NCBI GenBank assembly: GCA_963844865.1
Contig: CAWJPY010000006.1
Coordinates: 496,001-560,000, forward strand
DNA from: CAWJPY01 sp963844865
Lineage (GTDB): Bacteria; Acidobacteriota; Thermoanaerobaculia; Thermoanaerobaculales; Sulfomarinibacteraceae
DNA: 64,000 nucleotides
Direction of reading: 5' to 3'
Part shown: piece by piece, positions 19,810 through 29,682 of the stretch
Position numbering within the stretch: position 1 is the stretch's first letter
Layout: each line of letters starts with the position of its first letter
Program-made: the position numbers and the translations under genes
The notes under the pieces: generated by a model
Told to the model about the DNA's origin: nothing
Database searches by the model: none
Seen by the model: only the letters and a program-made list of their open reading frames with translations

Positions 19810-21168
19810 ATGGGCAAGAAGAAGAAGGACTCGCAGGAAGAGCCGGTCGTCATCCCGCTCGACCTGGAGGACGAGATCGAGGACTACGAGCAGGCGGCGG
19901 AGGCCATGCAGGGCGGGCGCCTCGACCTCAAGCAGCTCAAGGAGCTCCCGGTCAACGACCTGGTGAGCGTCGCCCGGGGCCTGGGGGTGGAGAGCCCCAC
20001 GGGGATGCGTCGGCAGGACCTGATCTTCCGCATCCTGCAGCGGCAGACCGAGCGCGAGGGCCTGATCTTCGGCGAGGGCGTGCTCGAGGTGCTGCCGGAG
20101 GGCTTCGGCTTCCTGCGTGCCCCCGAGTACAACTACCTGCCGGGACCAGACGACATCTACGTGTCGCCATCCCAGATCCGGCGCTTCAACCTGCACACGG
20201 GGGACACCGTGTCGGGCCAGATCCGACCTCCCAAGGAGGGTGAGCGGTACTTCGCCCTGATCAAGGTGGAGGCCATCAACTTCGAGCCACCCGAGGTGGC
20301 CATGGAGAAGGTCCACTTCGACAACCTGACCCCCCTCTACCCGGAGGAGCGGATCAAGCTCGAGGTGCCGGAGAACCTGACCGCCCGCGTCATGGACCTC
20401 GTCACACCCCTGGGCAAGGGACAGCGGGGTCTCCTGGTGGCGGCGCCGCGGACCGGCAAGACCATGATGCTGCAGGCCATCGCCAACTCCATCACCACCA
20501 ATCACCCCGAGGTCACCCTCATCGTGCTGCTCATCGACGAGCGGCCCGAGGAGGTGACCGACATGCAGCGCACGGTCCACGGGGAGGTCATCTCCTCCAC
20601 CTTCGACGAGCCGGCCACCCGTCACGTCCAGGTGGCGGAGATGGTCATCGAGAAGGCCAAGCGCCTGGTGGAGCACAAGCGCGACGTCGCGATTCTGCTC
20701 GACTCCATCACTCGCCTGGCCCGGGCTTACAACACGGTGGTTCCCCCTTCGGGCAAGGTGCTCTCCGGCGGCGTCGACTCAAACGCCCTGCAGAAGCCGA
20801 AGCGCTTCTTCGGTGCGGCTCGCAACATCGAGGAAGGCGGCAGCCTGACCATCATCGGGACGGCCCTGGTGGACACCGGCTCGAGGATGGACGACGTCAT
20901 CTTCGAGGAGTTCAAGGGCACCGGCAACATGGAGGTGCACCTGGACCGCAAGCTGGTGGAGCGCCGCGTCTTCCCGTCCATCGACATCCACAAGTCGGGC
21001 ACCCGCAAGGAGGAGCTGCTCATGGACGAGTGGGACCTGCGCCGCATCTGGGTGCTGCGCAAGGTGCTCTCCTCCCTGTCCCCGGTCGAGGCCATGGAGC
21101 TGCTCCTCGAACGTCTCGGCAAGAGCCCCACGAACTCCGAGTTCCTGGAGGCCATGTCCCAGGGCTAA
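19810..21168 (+). CDS. rho: transcription termination factor Rho
   Basis: Rho is the hexameric RNA helicase that ends transcription. The 452-residue protein has a charged N-terminus, the Rho-N fold (LKQLKELPVNDLVSVARGLG), the RNA-binding cold-shock-like domain (GVLEVLPEGFGFLRAPEYNY near 95-115) and the ATPase core with Walker A APRTGKTMML and the Q/R loops. A strong reliance on Rho fits the absence of clear hairpin-plus-T terminators in the window. Its stop codon TAA shares two bases with the TAG stop of the convergent RNase G gene. Confidence 0.96.
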   Translation: MGKKKKDSQEEPVVIPLDLEDEIEDYEQAAEAMQGGRLDLKQLKELPVNDLVSVARGLGVESPTGMRRQDLIFRILQRQTEREGLIFGEGVLEVLPEGFGFLRAPEYNYLPGPDDIYVSPSQIRRFNLHTGDTVSGQIRPPKEGERYFALIKVEAINFEPPEVAMEKVHFDNLTPLYPEERIKLEVPENLTARVMDLVTPLGKGQRGLLVAAPRTGKTMMLQAIANSITTNHPEVTLIVLLIDERPEEVTDMQRTVHGEVISSTFDEPATRHVQVAEMVIEKAKRLVEHKRDVAILLDSITRLARAYNTVVPPSGKVLSGGVDSNALQKPKRFFGAARNIEEGGSLTIIGTALVDTGSRMDDVIFEEFKGTGNMEVHLDRKLVERRVFPSIDIHKSGTRKEELLMDEWDLRRIWVLRKVLSSLSPVEAMELLLERLGKSPTNSEFLEAMSQG

Positions 21169-22658
21169 CCCAAGATCTCGAAGTGCTCCTGATGGCAGAG
21201 AGGGTTCTCGCGCACGATCACCTCGAGCCCGTGGATCTCCTCCAGCTCCCGGAGGAGGTCTCGATAGGGGCCCTGGAGAAACTGGGAGACCTCGGGATGC
21301 ACCACCACCGACAGCCGGTCGCCCACCGCCCGCCCGGCCCGGGCGTCGAGGAGCGCGCGTCTGAGCTCGAGGCAGATGGTGGGCAGCGACTTGATGCGGC
21401 CCGAGCCGTGGCAGTACGGGCACTCCCTGTTCAGGGTGCGCTCCAGGGAAGGCCGCGAGCGCTTGCGGGTGAGCTGCACGAGACCGATGTCGCTCATGGG
21501 AAGGAGCTGGGTGTGGGCAGGGTCGGTGGCGAGCTCGGCGGCGAGGGCCTCGTACACCTCCCGCCGGTGGCCGGGCTCCCCCATGTCGATGAAGTCGATG
21601 ACGATGATGCCACCCAGGCTGCGCAGCCTGAGCTGGCGCACGATCTCCCGAACCGCCTCCAGGTTGATGGTGGTGACCGTCTCCTCCAGGGACGACGAAC
21701 CCACGAACTTCCCCGTGTTGACGTCGATGGCCACGAGAGCCTCGGTCTGGTTGACCACCAGATAGCCGCCGGACTTCAGCCACACCTTGGGTTTGAGGGC
21801 CTTGGCCAGCTCACGGTCGATGCCGAAGGACGTCATCAGATCGGTGCTCTTGTCGTACAGCTTGAGGCGCGGCGCCAGGGCGGGATCCGCCTGCTCGAGG
21901 AAGTCCACGATCTCGCCGAAGCTCGCCTCGTCGTCGACCCAGGCCTCGCGCACCGCGTGGGTGAACATGTCCCGTACGGTCCGCAGGACGGTGCTCAGCT
22001 CGCGGTGGATCAGGGACGGAGCATGCCGCCGCTCGGAGGCGTTCTGGAGCTTCTGCCAGAGCTCGATCAGGTAGGCGCGGTCGGCGGCCAACTCGGCCGC
22101 ACCCTGGTCCTCGCCGGCCGTGCGCACGATCCATCCCTGCTGGTCCCCGAAGCCGTCGATGATGGCCTTCAAGCGAGCCCGCTCCTCGGGGTCCGTGATC
22201 CGGCGCGACACGCCCCGTTGACGGACCGTGGGCAGGTAGACCAGACACCGACCCGGCAGGGTGACGTAGGTGGTGAGTCGGGCGCCCTTGGCCCCCAGCG
22301 GGTCCTTGACCACCTGCACCAGCACCTCTTGACCCTGGCGCAGGAGATCCGAGATGTCGGAACTGGAGAGGTCGGGCGGGAGGTCCTCCTCGTCCTCGTT
22401 CTGGAACAGGTCGCTGAAGTCCTCCAGGATGCCACCCGCCTCGCGCACGTAGAGGAAGGCGTCCCGGCCGGCTCCGATATCCACGAAGGCCGCTTGCATC
22501 CCGGGCAGCACCCTGGTGACCCGCCCCTTGTACAGATTGCCCACCAGGGACGACGTCCGCTGCCGCTCGACCCGGTAGGTCACCAACCGGGAGTTCTCGC
22601 GCATGGCCACGCGGGTCTCCAGGGGGTTCACCGACAGATAGAGGACGGCGGCGGTCAC
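21165..22658 (-). CDS. rng: ribonuclease E/G family endoribonuclease (RNase G)
   Basis: RNase G processes 16S rRNA 5' ends and decays mRNA. The 497-residue protein has the S1 domain with NLYKGRVTRVLPGMQAAFV near residue 40, an acidic insertion (NEDEEDLPPDL), the RNase H-like core with AIDVNTGK and the catalytic segment GGIIVIDFIDM, and the zinc-link motif CPYCHGSG (CxxC) near 412. It lacks the long C-terminal scaffold of RNase E, so RNase G is the better name. The GTG start overlaps the rodA stop (GTGA), ending the cell-shape operon. Confidence 0.93.
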   Translation of the reverse strand: MTAAVLYLSVNPLETRVAMRENSRLVTYRVERQRTSSLVGNLYKGRVTRVLPGMQAAFVDIGAGRDAFLYVREAGGILEDFSDLFQNEDEEDLPPDLSSSDISDLLRQGQEVLVQVVKDPLGAKGARLTTYVTLPGRCLVYLPTVRQRGVSRRITDPEERARLKAIIDGFGDQQGWIVRTAGEDQGAAELAADRAYLIELWQKLQNASERRHAPSLIHRELSTVLRTVRDMFTHAVREAWVDDEASFGEIVDFLEQADPALAPRLKLYDKSTDLMTSFGIDRELAKALKPKVWLKSGGYLVVNQTEALVAIDVNTGKFVGSSSLEETVTTINLEAVREIVRQLRLRSLGGIIVIDFIDMGEPGHRREVYEALAAELATDPAHTQLLPMSDIGLVQLTRKRSRPSLERTLNRECPYCHGSGRIKSLPTICLELRRALLDARAGRAVGDRLSVVVHPEVSQFLQGPYRDLLRELEEIHGLEVIVRENPLCHQEHFEILG

Positions 22659-23731
22659 TGGTACACCAGCCGATGGCACCATACAGACTGCACGACACCC
22701 AGAGCGAGGCAGGTGGTGAGCAGCGAGGAGCCACCGTAGGAGAAGAGCGGGAGGGTGATGCCGGTGGTGGGAAGCCAGCCCAGGACCATGCCGACGTTGA
22801 CGATCACCTGGAACGCCAGCCACGCCGCCACCAGGACGGACAGCACCAGCCCGTGTCGACTTTCGGCGCTCAGGGCGGTGACCCCGATCCGGTAGAGGAG
22901 CAGAGCGTAGGCCATGAGGAGGGCCGTGGCGCCCACGAAGCCGGTGGCCTCGGCCCACACCGCGAACACGAAGTCGGTGTGCTGGGCGGGCAGGAAGCGG
23001 AGCCCGGATTGGGAGCCGTGGCCCAGTCCCTGGCCGAGGACGCCCCCCGATCCGACGGCGATCTTGGACTGCCGCACCTGATAGCCGGCGCCGTAGGGGT
23101 CGCGCTCCGGGTCCAGAACGGTGAGGACCCTCTCCTTCTGATAGGGCTTCAGACCGACCTTCCAGACTACGCCCACCGCCACCACGCCCACCAGAGCCAG
23201 GACGACCCACACCCTCGTCGGCACGCCTCCCAGCCACAGAGCGCCCGCCAGGACCGGCAGGTAGGTGAGAGCGACGCCCAGGTCCGGCTCAGCGGCCACG
23301 AGGGCCACGACGACCCCGACCATGGCCGTGGCCATGGCGCCCTCACGGAGCCCCAGCCGATTGGAGCGCCTGCGCCCGAGCCAGGCGGCGAGCATGAGGA
23401 TGGTGGCCAGGCGGGCGAACTCCGATGGCTGGACGGTCAACGGGCCGAGGGCGAACCAGGCGCGGTTGCCGCCGCGGCTTTCCCCCGCCACCAGCACCGC
23501 CACCAGGACCAGGATGGACAGCACGTAGAGGATGGGCGCCGCCCGCGCAAACACGGCGAGCTCGACCCGGGAGACGGCCCACACCAGGGCGAGGCCAGCC
23601 ACCCCCCAGGTGAGCTGGCGAATGAGGAGCTGGGAGCCGAGCACGGGCGACACGGCGTTCAGGGTTGCCAGGGAGGCGCCCAGGATGGCCACCAGGGCCA
23701 ACATCAGCCAGGCATCGAGGCGATGCTCCAT
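22655..23731 (-). CDS. rodA: rod-shape peptidoglycan glycosyltransferase RodA
   Basis: RodA is the SEDS-family polymerase that works with PBP2 in the elongasome. The 358-residue protein is mostly hydrophobic with about ten membrane helices. It carries family segments TVQPSEFARLATILMLAAWL, AAEPDLGVALTYLPVL (the catalytic Asp lies in this EPDLG motif) and GITLPLFSYGGSSLLT at the C-terminus. ATG 23731 was chosen as the first start compatible with the family N-terminus. A 160-base gap separates it from the upstream PBP2 gene. Confidence 0.95.
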   Translation of the reverse strand: MEHRLDAWLMLALVAILGASLATLNAVSPVLGSQLLIRQLTWGVAGLALVWAVSRVELAVFARAAPILYVLSILVLVAVLVAGESRGGNRAWFALGPLTVQPSEFARLATILMLAAWLGRRRSNRLGLREGAMATAMVGVVVALVAAEPDLGVALTYLPVLAGALWLGGVPTRVWVVLALVGVVAVGVVWKVGLKPYQKERVLTVLDPERDPYGAGYQVRQSKIAVGSGGVLGQGLGHGSQSGLRFLPAQHTDFVFAVWAEATGFVGATALLMAYALLLYRIGVTALSAESRHGLVLSVLVAAWLAFQVIVNVGMVLGWLPTTGITLPLFSYGGSSLLTTCLALGVVQSVWCHRLVYQ

Positions 23732-23802
23732 GGTGCGAGTGTACCTAACCTGGATCGCCCGAGCGGCTGCCAGTCTCCCTCTGGCGCTGCGCAGGCAAGA
23801 GA

Positions 23803-23817
23803 CGGTGCCAGACACCG
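23803..23817. repeat. short REP-like palindrome between PBP2 and rodA
   Basis: CGGTG-CCAGA-CACCG forms a 5-bp stem with a 5-base loop. The core resembles GTGTCTGGCACC-type repetitive extragenic palindromes. Only one copy is seen in the window, so its repeat nature is unproven. The surrounding 160 bases hold no recognised gene. Confidence 0.3.
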
Positions 23818-23891
23818 ACGTTGACTCCTCAGAGAGGCCCCTTCTCCGGAGCTGGGGGAGTCTGTTGCCTTTGAACGATCCCCCCCGCTGC

Positions 23892-25658
23892 TCAGCCTGG
23901 AGACGTTGCGAGGGCAGCCTCCAGCACCGCCCGCGCCACCGGAGCCGCCACCGCACCGCCACCGCCGCCGTGCTCCACGATCACGGCCACGACGAGGCGC
24001 GGGTGCTCCACTGGAGCCCAGCCCACGAACCAGGCGTGGTGCCGGAGCTCTGGGGCGAGCTCGTCGGAGGAGACCCCTTCTTGGAGGCGGGCCACCTGAG
24101 CGGTTCCGGTCTTGCCCGCCGCGGGCAACGACGCCAAGGAACGGGCTGTCCCTTCGGCGCCGTGGATGACGCGTTCCAGGCCCTGTGTCACCTGCGCCAG
24201 CTGGCCCGGGTCGAGGCCGAGATCCACCGTTGCGGGGCGGGGCGTGGGCTCCACCAGGTAGGGAGTGACGAGGCGGCCGCCGTTGGCCAAGGCGGCATAG
24301 GCCCGCGCCAGCTGCAGGGGCGTCACCAACAGAGGACCCTGTCCGATGGACACCGACACCGCTTCACCTGGATACCAGGGGGTACCGCGGACGCGCCGGC
24401 TCCACTCCGGAGTTCCCACCAGGCCTCCTCCCTCGGTGGGGAAGCCGATGCCGGTCGGCCGGCCGAAACCGAAGCGGTGCAGCCACGTCGCCATGTCCGA
24501 GATGCCCAGCCGCTGGCCGAGGAGGTAGTAGTAGACATCGCACGACACTTCGAGGGAGCGCCCGAGTGTCACCGTGCCGTGCCCGGATCGCCGCCAACAG
24601 CGGAAAGGATGGCCGTACAGCACGACGCTGCCCCGGCAGTACACAGACGTGGAGGCGTCGATGAGGTGCTCGGCCAGCCCGGCCACGGCGAAGAACGGTT
24701 TGATGGTGGAGCCGGGAGGGTAGACACCCTGCAGCGCTCGATCCTGGAGGGGATGTCCGGGATCCTCGGCAAGCTGCCGCCACTCCTGATGACTGAGCCG
24801 GCCGACGAAGGCATTGGGGTCGAAGGCCGGCGCCGACAGCAACACCCGAACGGCGCCGGTGTCGGGCTCGAGCGCCACCACGCTGCCCGCAGCGTCGCCG
24901 AGAGCAGTGGCAGCGACCCGCTGGAGATCGAGATCGATGGTGACGCCGAGGTCGTGGCCCGGAACCGCCGGCTCTTCGCGGACCACTCCTTGCTGCTGGC
25001 CCACGGCCGACACCACCACGTAGCGCTCGCCGTGGCGACCGCCCAGGAAGCGCTCCCAGGCGGCCTCCACGCCGGTGGCGCCAACCAGGGTCGTCGGGTC
25101 GAGCGTGGGGTCGGCGTCCAGCTCCTGTTGATTGACCGGTCTCAGGTGTCCGATCACGTGCGCCGTCAACCCGCCGTCGGGGTAGGAGCGACGAAAGCCC
25201 CCGAGCACGGCCAGCTCCGGATGATCGCTCTGGTGGGCCCGGACCCTGGCCACCTGCTCCCAGCTCAGGTCCTCGGCGGCGACCAGGGGAGCGAGCCGCG
25301 CCAGGGGTCGGCTGTGGAGGCGCCCCCTCAGCTCCGAGGCGTCGGCGATTCCCATCTGAGCGATGAACAGCACCGTGTCGTCGAGGTCGCGGGCCTCGTC
25401 CGGGAACAGGAGGAGGTCCCAGGTCGGCACGTTGTCGGCCAGCGCCTGCCCCCGCCGGTCGTAGATGAGACCCCGCTGGGCCGGCAGCGGGATGCGCCGC
25501 ATGCGGTTGTTCTCGGCCCGCCGGTGCCAGGTTTCGGACTCCACGATCTGGAGCTGGGCCATGCGCAGCAGGAGGATGAGAAGACACACCAGCACCACCG
25601 CCAGAAGCACCGCCGCGTTGCGTCTGACGGGACCGAGGTCTTCGCGAATCTCCATCAT
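23892..25658 (-). CDS. mrdA: penicillin-binding protein 2 (peptidoglycan DD-transpeptidase)
   Basis: PBP2 cross-links peptidoglycan during elongation. The 588-residue protein has one N-terminal membrane helix (about 17-34), the PBP dimer domain with RGLIYDRRGQALADN near residue 60, and the transpeptidase domain with SxxK in YPPGSTIKPF, the SxN-equivalent SCD in LEVSCDVYYY and KTG in AAGKTGTAQV. ATG codons at 25658 and 25655 are both possible; the first overlaps the mreD stop. The C-terminus has a Gly/Ala-rich stretch. Gene order mreB-mreC-mreD-mrdA-rodA is standard. Confidence 0.95.
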   Translation of the reverse strand: MMEIREDLGPVRRNAAVLLAVVLVCLLILLLRMAQLQIVESETWHRRAENNRMRRIPLPAQRGLIYDRRGQALADNVPTWDLLLFPDEARDLDDTVLFIAQMGIADASELRGRLHSRPLARLAPLVAAEDLSWEQVARVRAHQSDHPELAVLGGFRRSYPDGGLTAHVIGHLRPVNQQELDADPTLDPTTLVGATGVEAAWERFLGGRHGERYVVVSAVGQQQGVVREEPAVPGHDLGVTIDLDLQRVAATALGDAAGSVVALEPDTGAVRVLLSAPAFDPNAFVGRLSHQEWRQLAEDPGHPLQDRALQGVYPPGSTIKPFFAVAGLAEHLIDASTSVYCRGSVVLYGHPFRCWRRSGHGTVTLGRSLEVSCDVYYYLLGQRLGISDMATWLHRFGFGRPTGIGFPTEGGGLVGTPEWSRRVRGTPWYPGEAVSVSIGQGPLLVTPLQLARAYAALANGGRLVTPYLVEPTPRPATVDLGLDPGQLAQVTQGLERVIHGAEGTARSLASLPAAGKTGTAQVARLQEGVSSDELAPELRHHAWFVGWAPVEHPRLVVAVIVEHGGGGGAVAAPVARAVLEAALATSPG

Positions 25659-26188
25659 GAGCGGAGCTTGCGGATGCGGTAGGCGCGCCAGCGCTGGGGA
25701 ACGTCGAGGGCCCGGATCCACCCCACGAGACCGCACCAGACGCCGGTGAGCAGGCTGCCCAGTGCGAGAGAGACCCAGGACCACGCCACCGGCACACCGA
25801 GCAGGCCCAGAGCCGCACCGCGCACCAGGACCAGGGTGAGGGTGCCGGCCGCTCCGAAGAGGAACCACGCCCGGGAGCTCCGATCGGCGACCACCGTCGC
25901 CAGGGCCGCGAGCAGGACGGCCGTGGCGCTCCACGCGATGCCGCCCGGTCCGATGACGGGCTCGAGGACGAGATCCCAGCCCAGACCGAGGGTCAGTGCG
26001 AGGTAGATGAAGCGCCGTCCGGCTCCTAGGAGGGCGCCCACAACGAGCCACACCATCGGCAGCACCACCAACCCCGCCTCCGGCGGCATGCCGGGCCAGC
26101 ACAGCAGGCGCTGAGCGGCGAGGGTGACCACGGCGAGCACGGCGACCACGGTCACGGCGATCCCCCGCCGACGAGCCTTCGGGACCAC
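25655..26188 (-). CDS. mreD: rod-shape-determining membrane protein MreD
   Basis: MreD is a small integral membrane part of the elongasome. The 177-residue product has about five hydrophobic helices and a basic C-terminal tail (RWRAYRIRKL). Sequence conservation in MreD is low, so identity rests on topology, length and position between mreC and PBP2. GTG 26188 gives a 37-base overlap with mreC; a later start is possible. Confidence 0.82.
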   Translation of the reverse strand: MVPKARRRGIAVTVVAVLAVVTLAAQRLLCWPGMPPEAGLVVLPMVWLVVGALLGAGRRFIYLALTLGLGWDLVLEPVIGPGGIAWSATAVLLAALATVVADRSSRAWFLFGAAGTLTLVLVRGAALGLLGVPVAWSWVSLALGSLLTGVWCGLVGWIRALDVPQRWRAYRIRKLRS

Positions 26189-26988
26189 TCAGGGAGCAGG
26201 AGGACCACCCGAACCTGGGCGAGATCGACCTGCGGTGCGGCGGCGACCTCCAGGAAGCTGGCGTCGGTCTCCCGGATCCTGGTGACCGCCGCCACCGGCA
26301 GGCCCGGGGGATAGACACCGTCTGCGCCGCTGGTGAGCAGCACGTCTCCGACCAGGATGGTCGCAGAGTGCGGGAGGTACTCGACGTCCAGGGTGAGCCG
26401 TCCGGAACCCGTTGCCAGCCCCTGCAGCGTCCCGCTCCGATTCTGCACCGCCACCGCCGCGGCCGGGTGGGTGATGAGCTGCAGCCAGCAGCTCGAGCCC
26501 GCACAGCGCACGACCCGCCCCACCAGACCGCCGCCGCTGATGGCCGGCGTGTCGGGACGGATGACGGCGTTCGCTGGGACGTTCACCTCCATCTGGCCCA
26601 AGGCCAGGTTGCGGTAGCTGCACCGACCCAGCACCGCGGAGTCGGCGTAGCCCGCGACACCTCCGAGCACGGAGACCGCCTCAGCAAGAGCCGTCCGGTC
26701 CTCCTCCAGCAGGAGATTGCGGGCGCGCAGCTCCTCGACCTCGGTGCGCAACCTCAGGTGTTCCGCCACCAGATGCTGAGTGTCGCTCAGACCGACCAGG
26801 AGGTCGTCGGCGAGGCCGGCGAGGTGCCTGGTGGTTCCGACGACGGGAGCGGCGAGGGAGCGCACCCACGTCCATGCCACCGGCGGTCCTCCCTCGGTTC
26901 GGACCTGGGTCGCCGCCAGCAGCTCCAGCAGCACCCAGAGCAGCACGAGCCGGGTCGTGATGTACCGGTTTTCCCTCACGCGTGCCAT
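26152..26988 (-). CDS. mreC: rod-shape-determining protein MreC
   Basis: MreC is the periplasmic scaffold that activates PBP2-RodA. The 278-residue protein has one membrane helix near residues 12-28, a coiled coil around 68-100 (HLRLRTEVEELRARNLLLEE) and two beta-barrel halves with ISGGGLVGRVV near 150 and LLTSGADGVYPPGLPVAAV near 222, the most typical MreC stretch. ATG 26988 lies 112 bases downstream of the mreB stop. Confidence 0.93.
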   Translation of the reverse strand: MARVRENRYITTRLVLLWVLLELLAATQVRTEGGPPVAWTWVRSLAAPVVGTTRHLAGLADDLLVGLSDTQHLVAEHLRLRTEVEELRARNLLLEEDRTALAEAVSVLGGVAGYADSAVLGRCSYRNLALGQMEVNVPANAVIRPDTPAISGGGLVGRVVRCAGSSCWLQLITHPAAAVAVQNRSGTLQGLATGSGRLTLDVEYLPHSATILVGDVLLTSGADGVYPPGLPVAAVTRIRETDASFLEVAAAPQVDLAQVRVVLLLPEWSRRLVGGGSP

Positions 26989-27100
26989 GTCCTGTCCCTG
27001 GCCGACGGAGTCGCCTCGCCCCTGACGCCCATCTTACCGGCTCGCCGTACCACCGGCGTGCTCCCGGACCGGACTCCACGACGAAATGGGAGATGTCCGC

Positions 27101-28126
<1,026 letters not shown>

Positions 28127-28127
<1 letters not shown>

Positions 28128-29554
28128 CAATAGACCCCTTCCACGAAGACACGTTCCCTGCGCTCAGTGCGGTTGCCCGACGGGTCGACGGCCGCGAACA
28201 CGATATCGTTCCAGCCGTCCTCGGTCAGCTCGACCGTCTTGTCGAACCGCCCTTCCCCGTCCACCTCCACGAACTCGCCGTTGATGGTCACCGCCGCACC
28301 CGGCTCGGTGTGACCGCGCACGATGAACAGCCGACCGAGCTGCTGCGGTGGATTGATCTCGAGCTCGGGAGGCGTGTGATCCTCCAGGAGTGACTGCCGG
28401 TCCGAGGCGAAGATACGGAACCGCCGCACGGCGCTCCACTCCGAGCGGACGTCGTCGGGCTCCACCGTCGCCAGGCGCCAGAAGTAGGTTCCCGCGGTGA
28501 TCGCCTGCAGGCGGGCCGAGTCGCTGCGGAGGCCGTCGGCATCGATGTCGCGGGTCTCCTCGCCGAAGCGCTGCGAGCGGCTCACCTGGAGATGGACCCT
28601 GGCCCGTGGTGACCGGCGCCGCCACTGGAGGTGGATGACGTGATCCTTGGCGAGCTCGAAGCTGGCGTTGTTGGCGGGCTCCATGAGCAGGGGCGGGTCG
28701 GGAATGCGACGGGTACCGGAGAGTGAACCGTCCGCGGTGGCCGCCACCAGCTCCCGCTCGGAAACCACCACCTCCTTGCCGTCTCGGCCGCGGACGCGGG
28801 CGCTGCCCTTGTAGGCCGCGATGCGGGTGCCCTTGTCGTCCTCAGCCACGTCCAGGGCCACGTTGGACTCGCGCTGGATCTCGGTCTCGGTCGTGTCCGT
28901 GGTCACCCTGGAGGGTGCGTCGGCGGTGTAGACGTTGATGCGGCCGACGACCATGCGCACCGCTCCGGGCGCGGTGTCGGCCTCTCTCTGGTGGTGGATC
29001 TCCAGGAGCGAGTTGGGTTCCATGCGGTACAGGCTGCCGTCGATGAACAGAATCTCCGCGGTCCCATCGCGGCCGCTCTTCACGAAGTCGCCGTTGAACA
29101 CCGCCATGCGCTGCTGGGCATTCTCCCACTGGGCAGACCCTGCACGTTGGACCTGGATTCGCCCCTCGATGGTGAAGAAGTGACCCACTCCGTCGCTCTC
29201 GCCGGCGCGGGTGCCGAGCAGGGATGCGAGCCGATCGGTCGCGCCTCGGGCCAGGGACTCGGCGTCGGGGTAGCGTCGCTCGGAAAACGCTCCCCGCGCA
29301 GCGGCGAGCTCGCCATCGGCCTGCCGCACCTCACCTTGCCGGCTGTCGGGCAACCCTGCCGCCATCACCTGACGACGTGCGTGCTCGGCCTCGTCGATGG
29401 CCCGGCCGGCTCGTCGCTCCGGCGACGGGTTGACATGGTTGTAGCCGAGGATGAGGAGGGCGGTGGCGAGGAGGAGCAAGGCCACAACGGCCCCGATCCG
29501 GCGCACGGTCCGCACGTGCACCAACACCCAATCCACCTGGAAACCGTGCGCCAA
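28127..29554 (-). CDS. membrane-anchored FecR-domain protein with Ig-like repeats
   Basis: This 475-residue protein heads the mreBCD operon. It has a short basic N-terminus, one membrane helix (about 19-38), a helical Ala/Arg-rich part (about 45-115), a FecR beta domain (FFTIEGRIQVQRAG to LEIHHQ, about 127-190, with the typical DGTAEILFIDGSLYRMEP) and two C-terminal beta-sandwich regions; the last (PPELEINPPQ, INGEFVEVDGEGRFDKTVEL) resembles a glucodextranase-like Ig fold. The bulk should be periplasmic. FecR domains of this sort often bind glycan or act in envelope assembly. A role with MreB is inference from the operon only. The start is TTG and uncertain. Confidence 0.72.
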
Positions 29555-29576
29555 CTCCTGCCATCCTCCACATCGA

Positions 29577-29606
29577 AAGCTACCACGGCCTTTGAGGATA
29601 CGGCAA
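29577..29606 (-). promoter_or_regulatory. promoter of the FecR-mreBCD-mrdA-rodA-rng operon
   Basis: On the minus strand TTGCCG, 18 bases, TAGCTT, ending about 22 bases before the first start codon. It is divergent from the foldase promoter 12 bases away, so the two may share regulation. Confidence 0.6.
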
Positions 29607-29618
29607 GCCGCATCGCGC

Positions 29619-29647
29619 TTGCGCCGAGTGCATCGCGGGGCTACACT
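29619..29647 (+). promoter_or_regulatory. promoter of the foldase-ruvAB unit, with leader hairpin
   Basis: TTGCGC, 17 bases, TACACT. In the leader, CCGGGC and GCCCGG (29656-29671) form a 6-bp hairpin that abuts the ribosome site GGAGGAGG, so it could modulate ribosome access. Confidence 0.5.
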
Positions 29648-29682
29648 GCAGCCTTCCGGGCCGGCGCCCGGGGAGGAGGACG

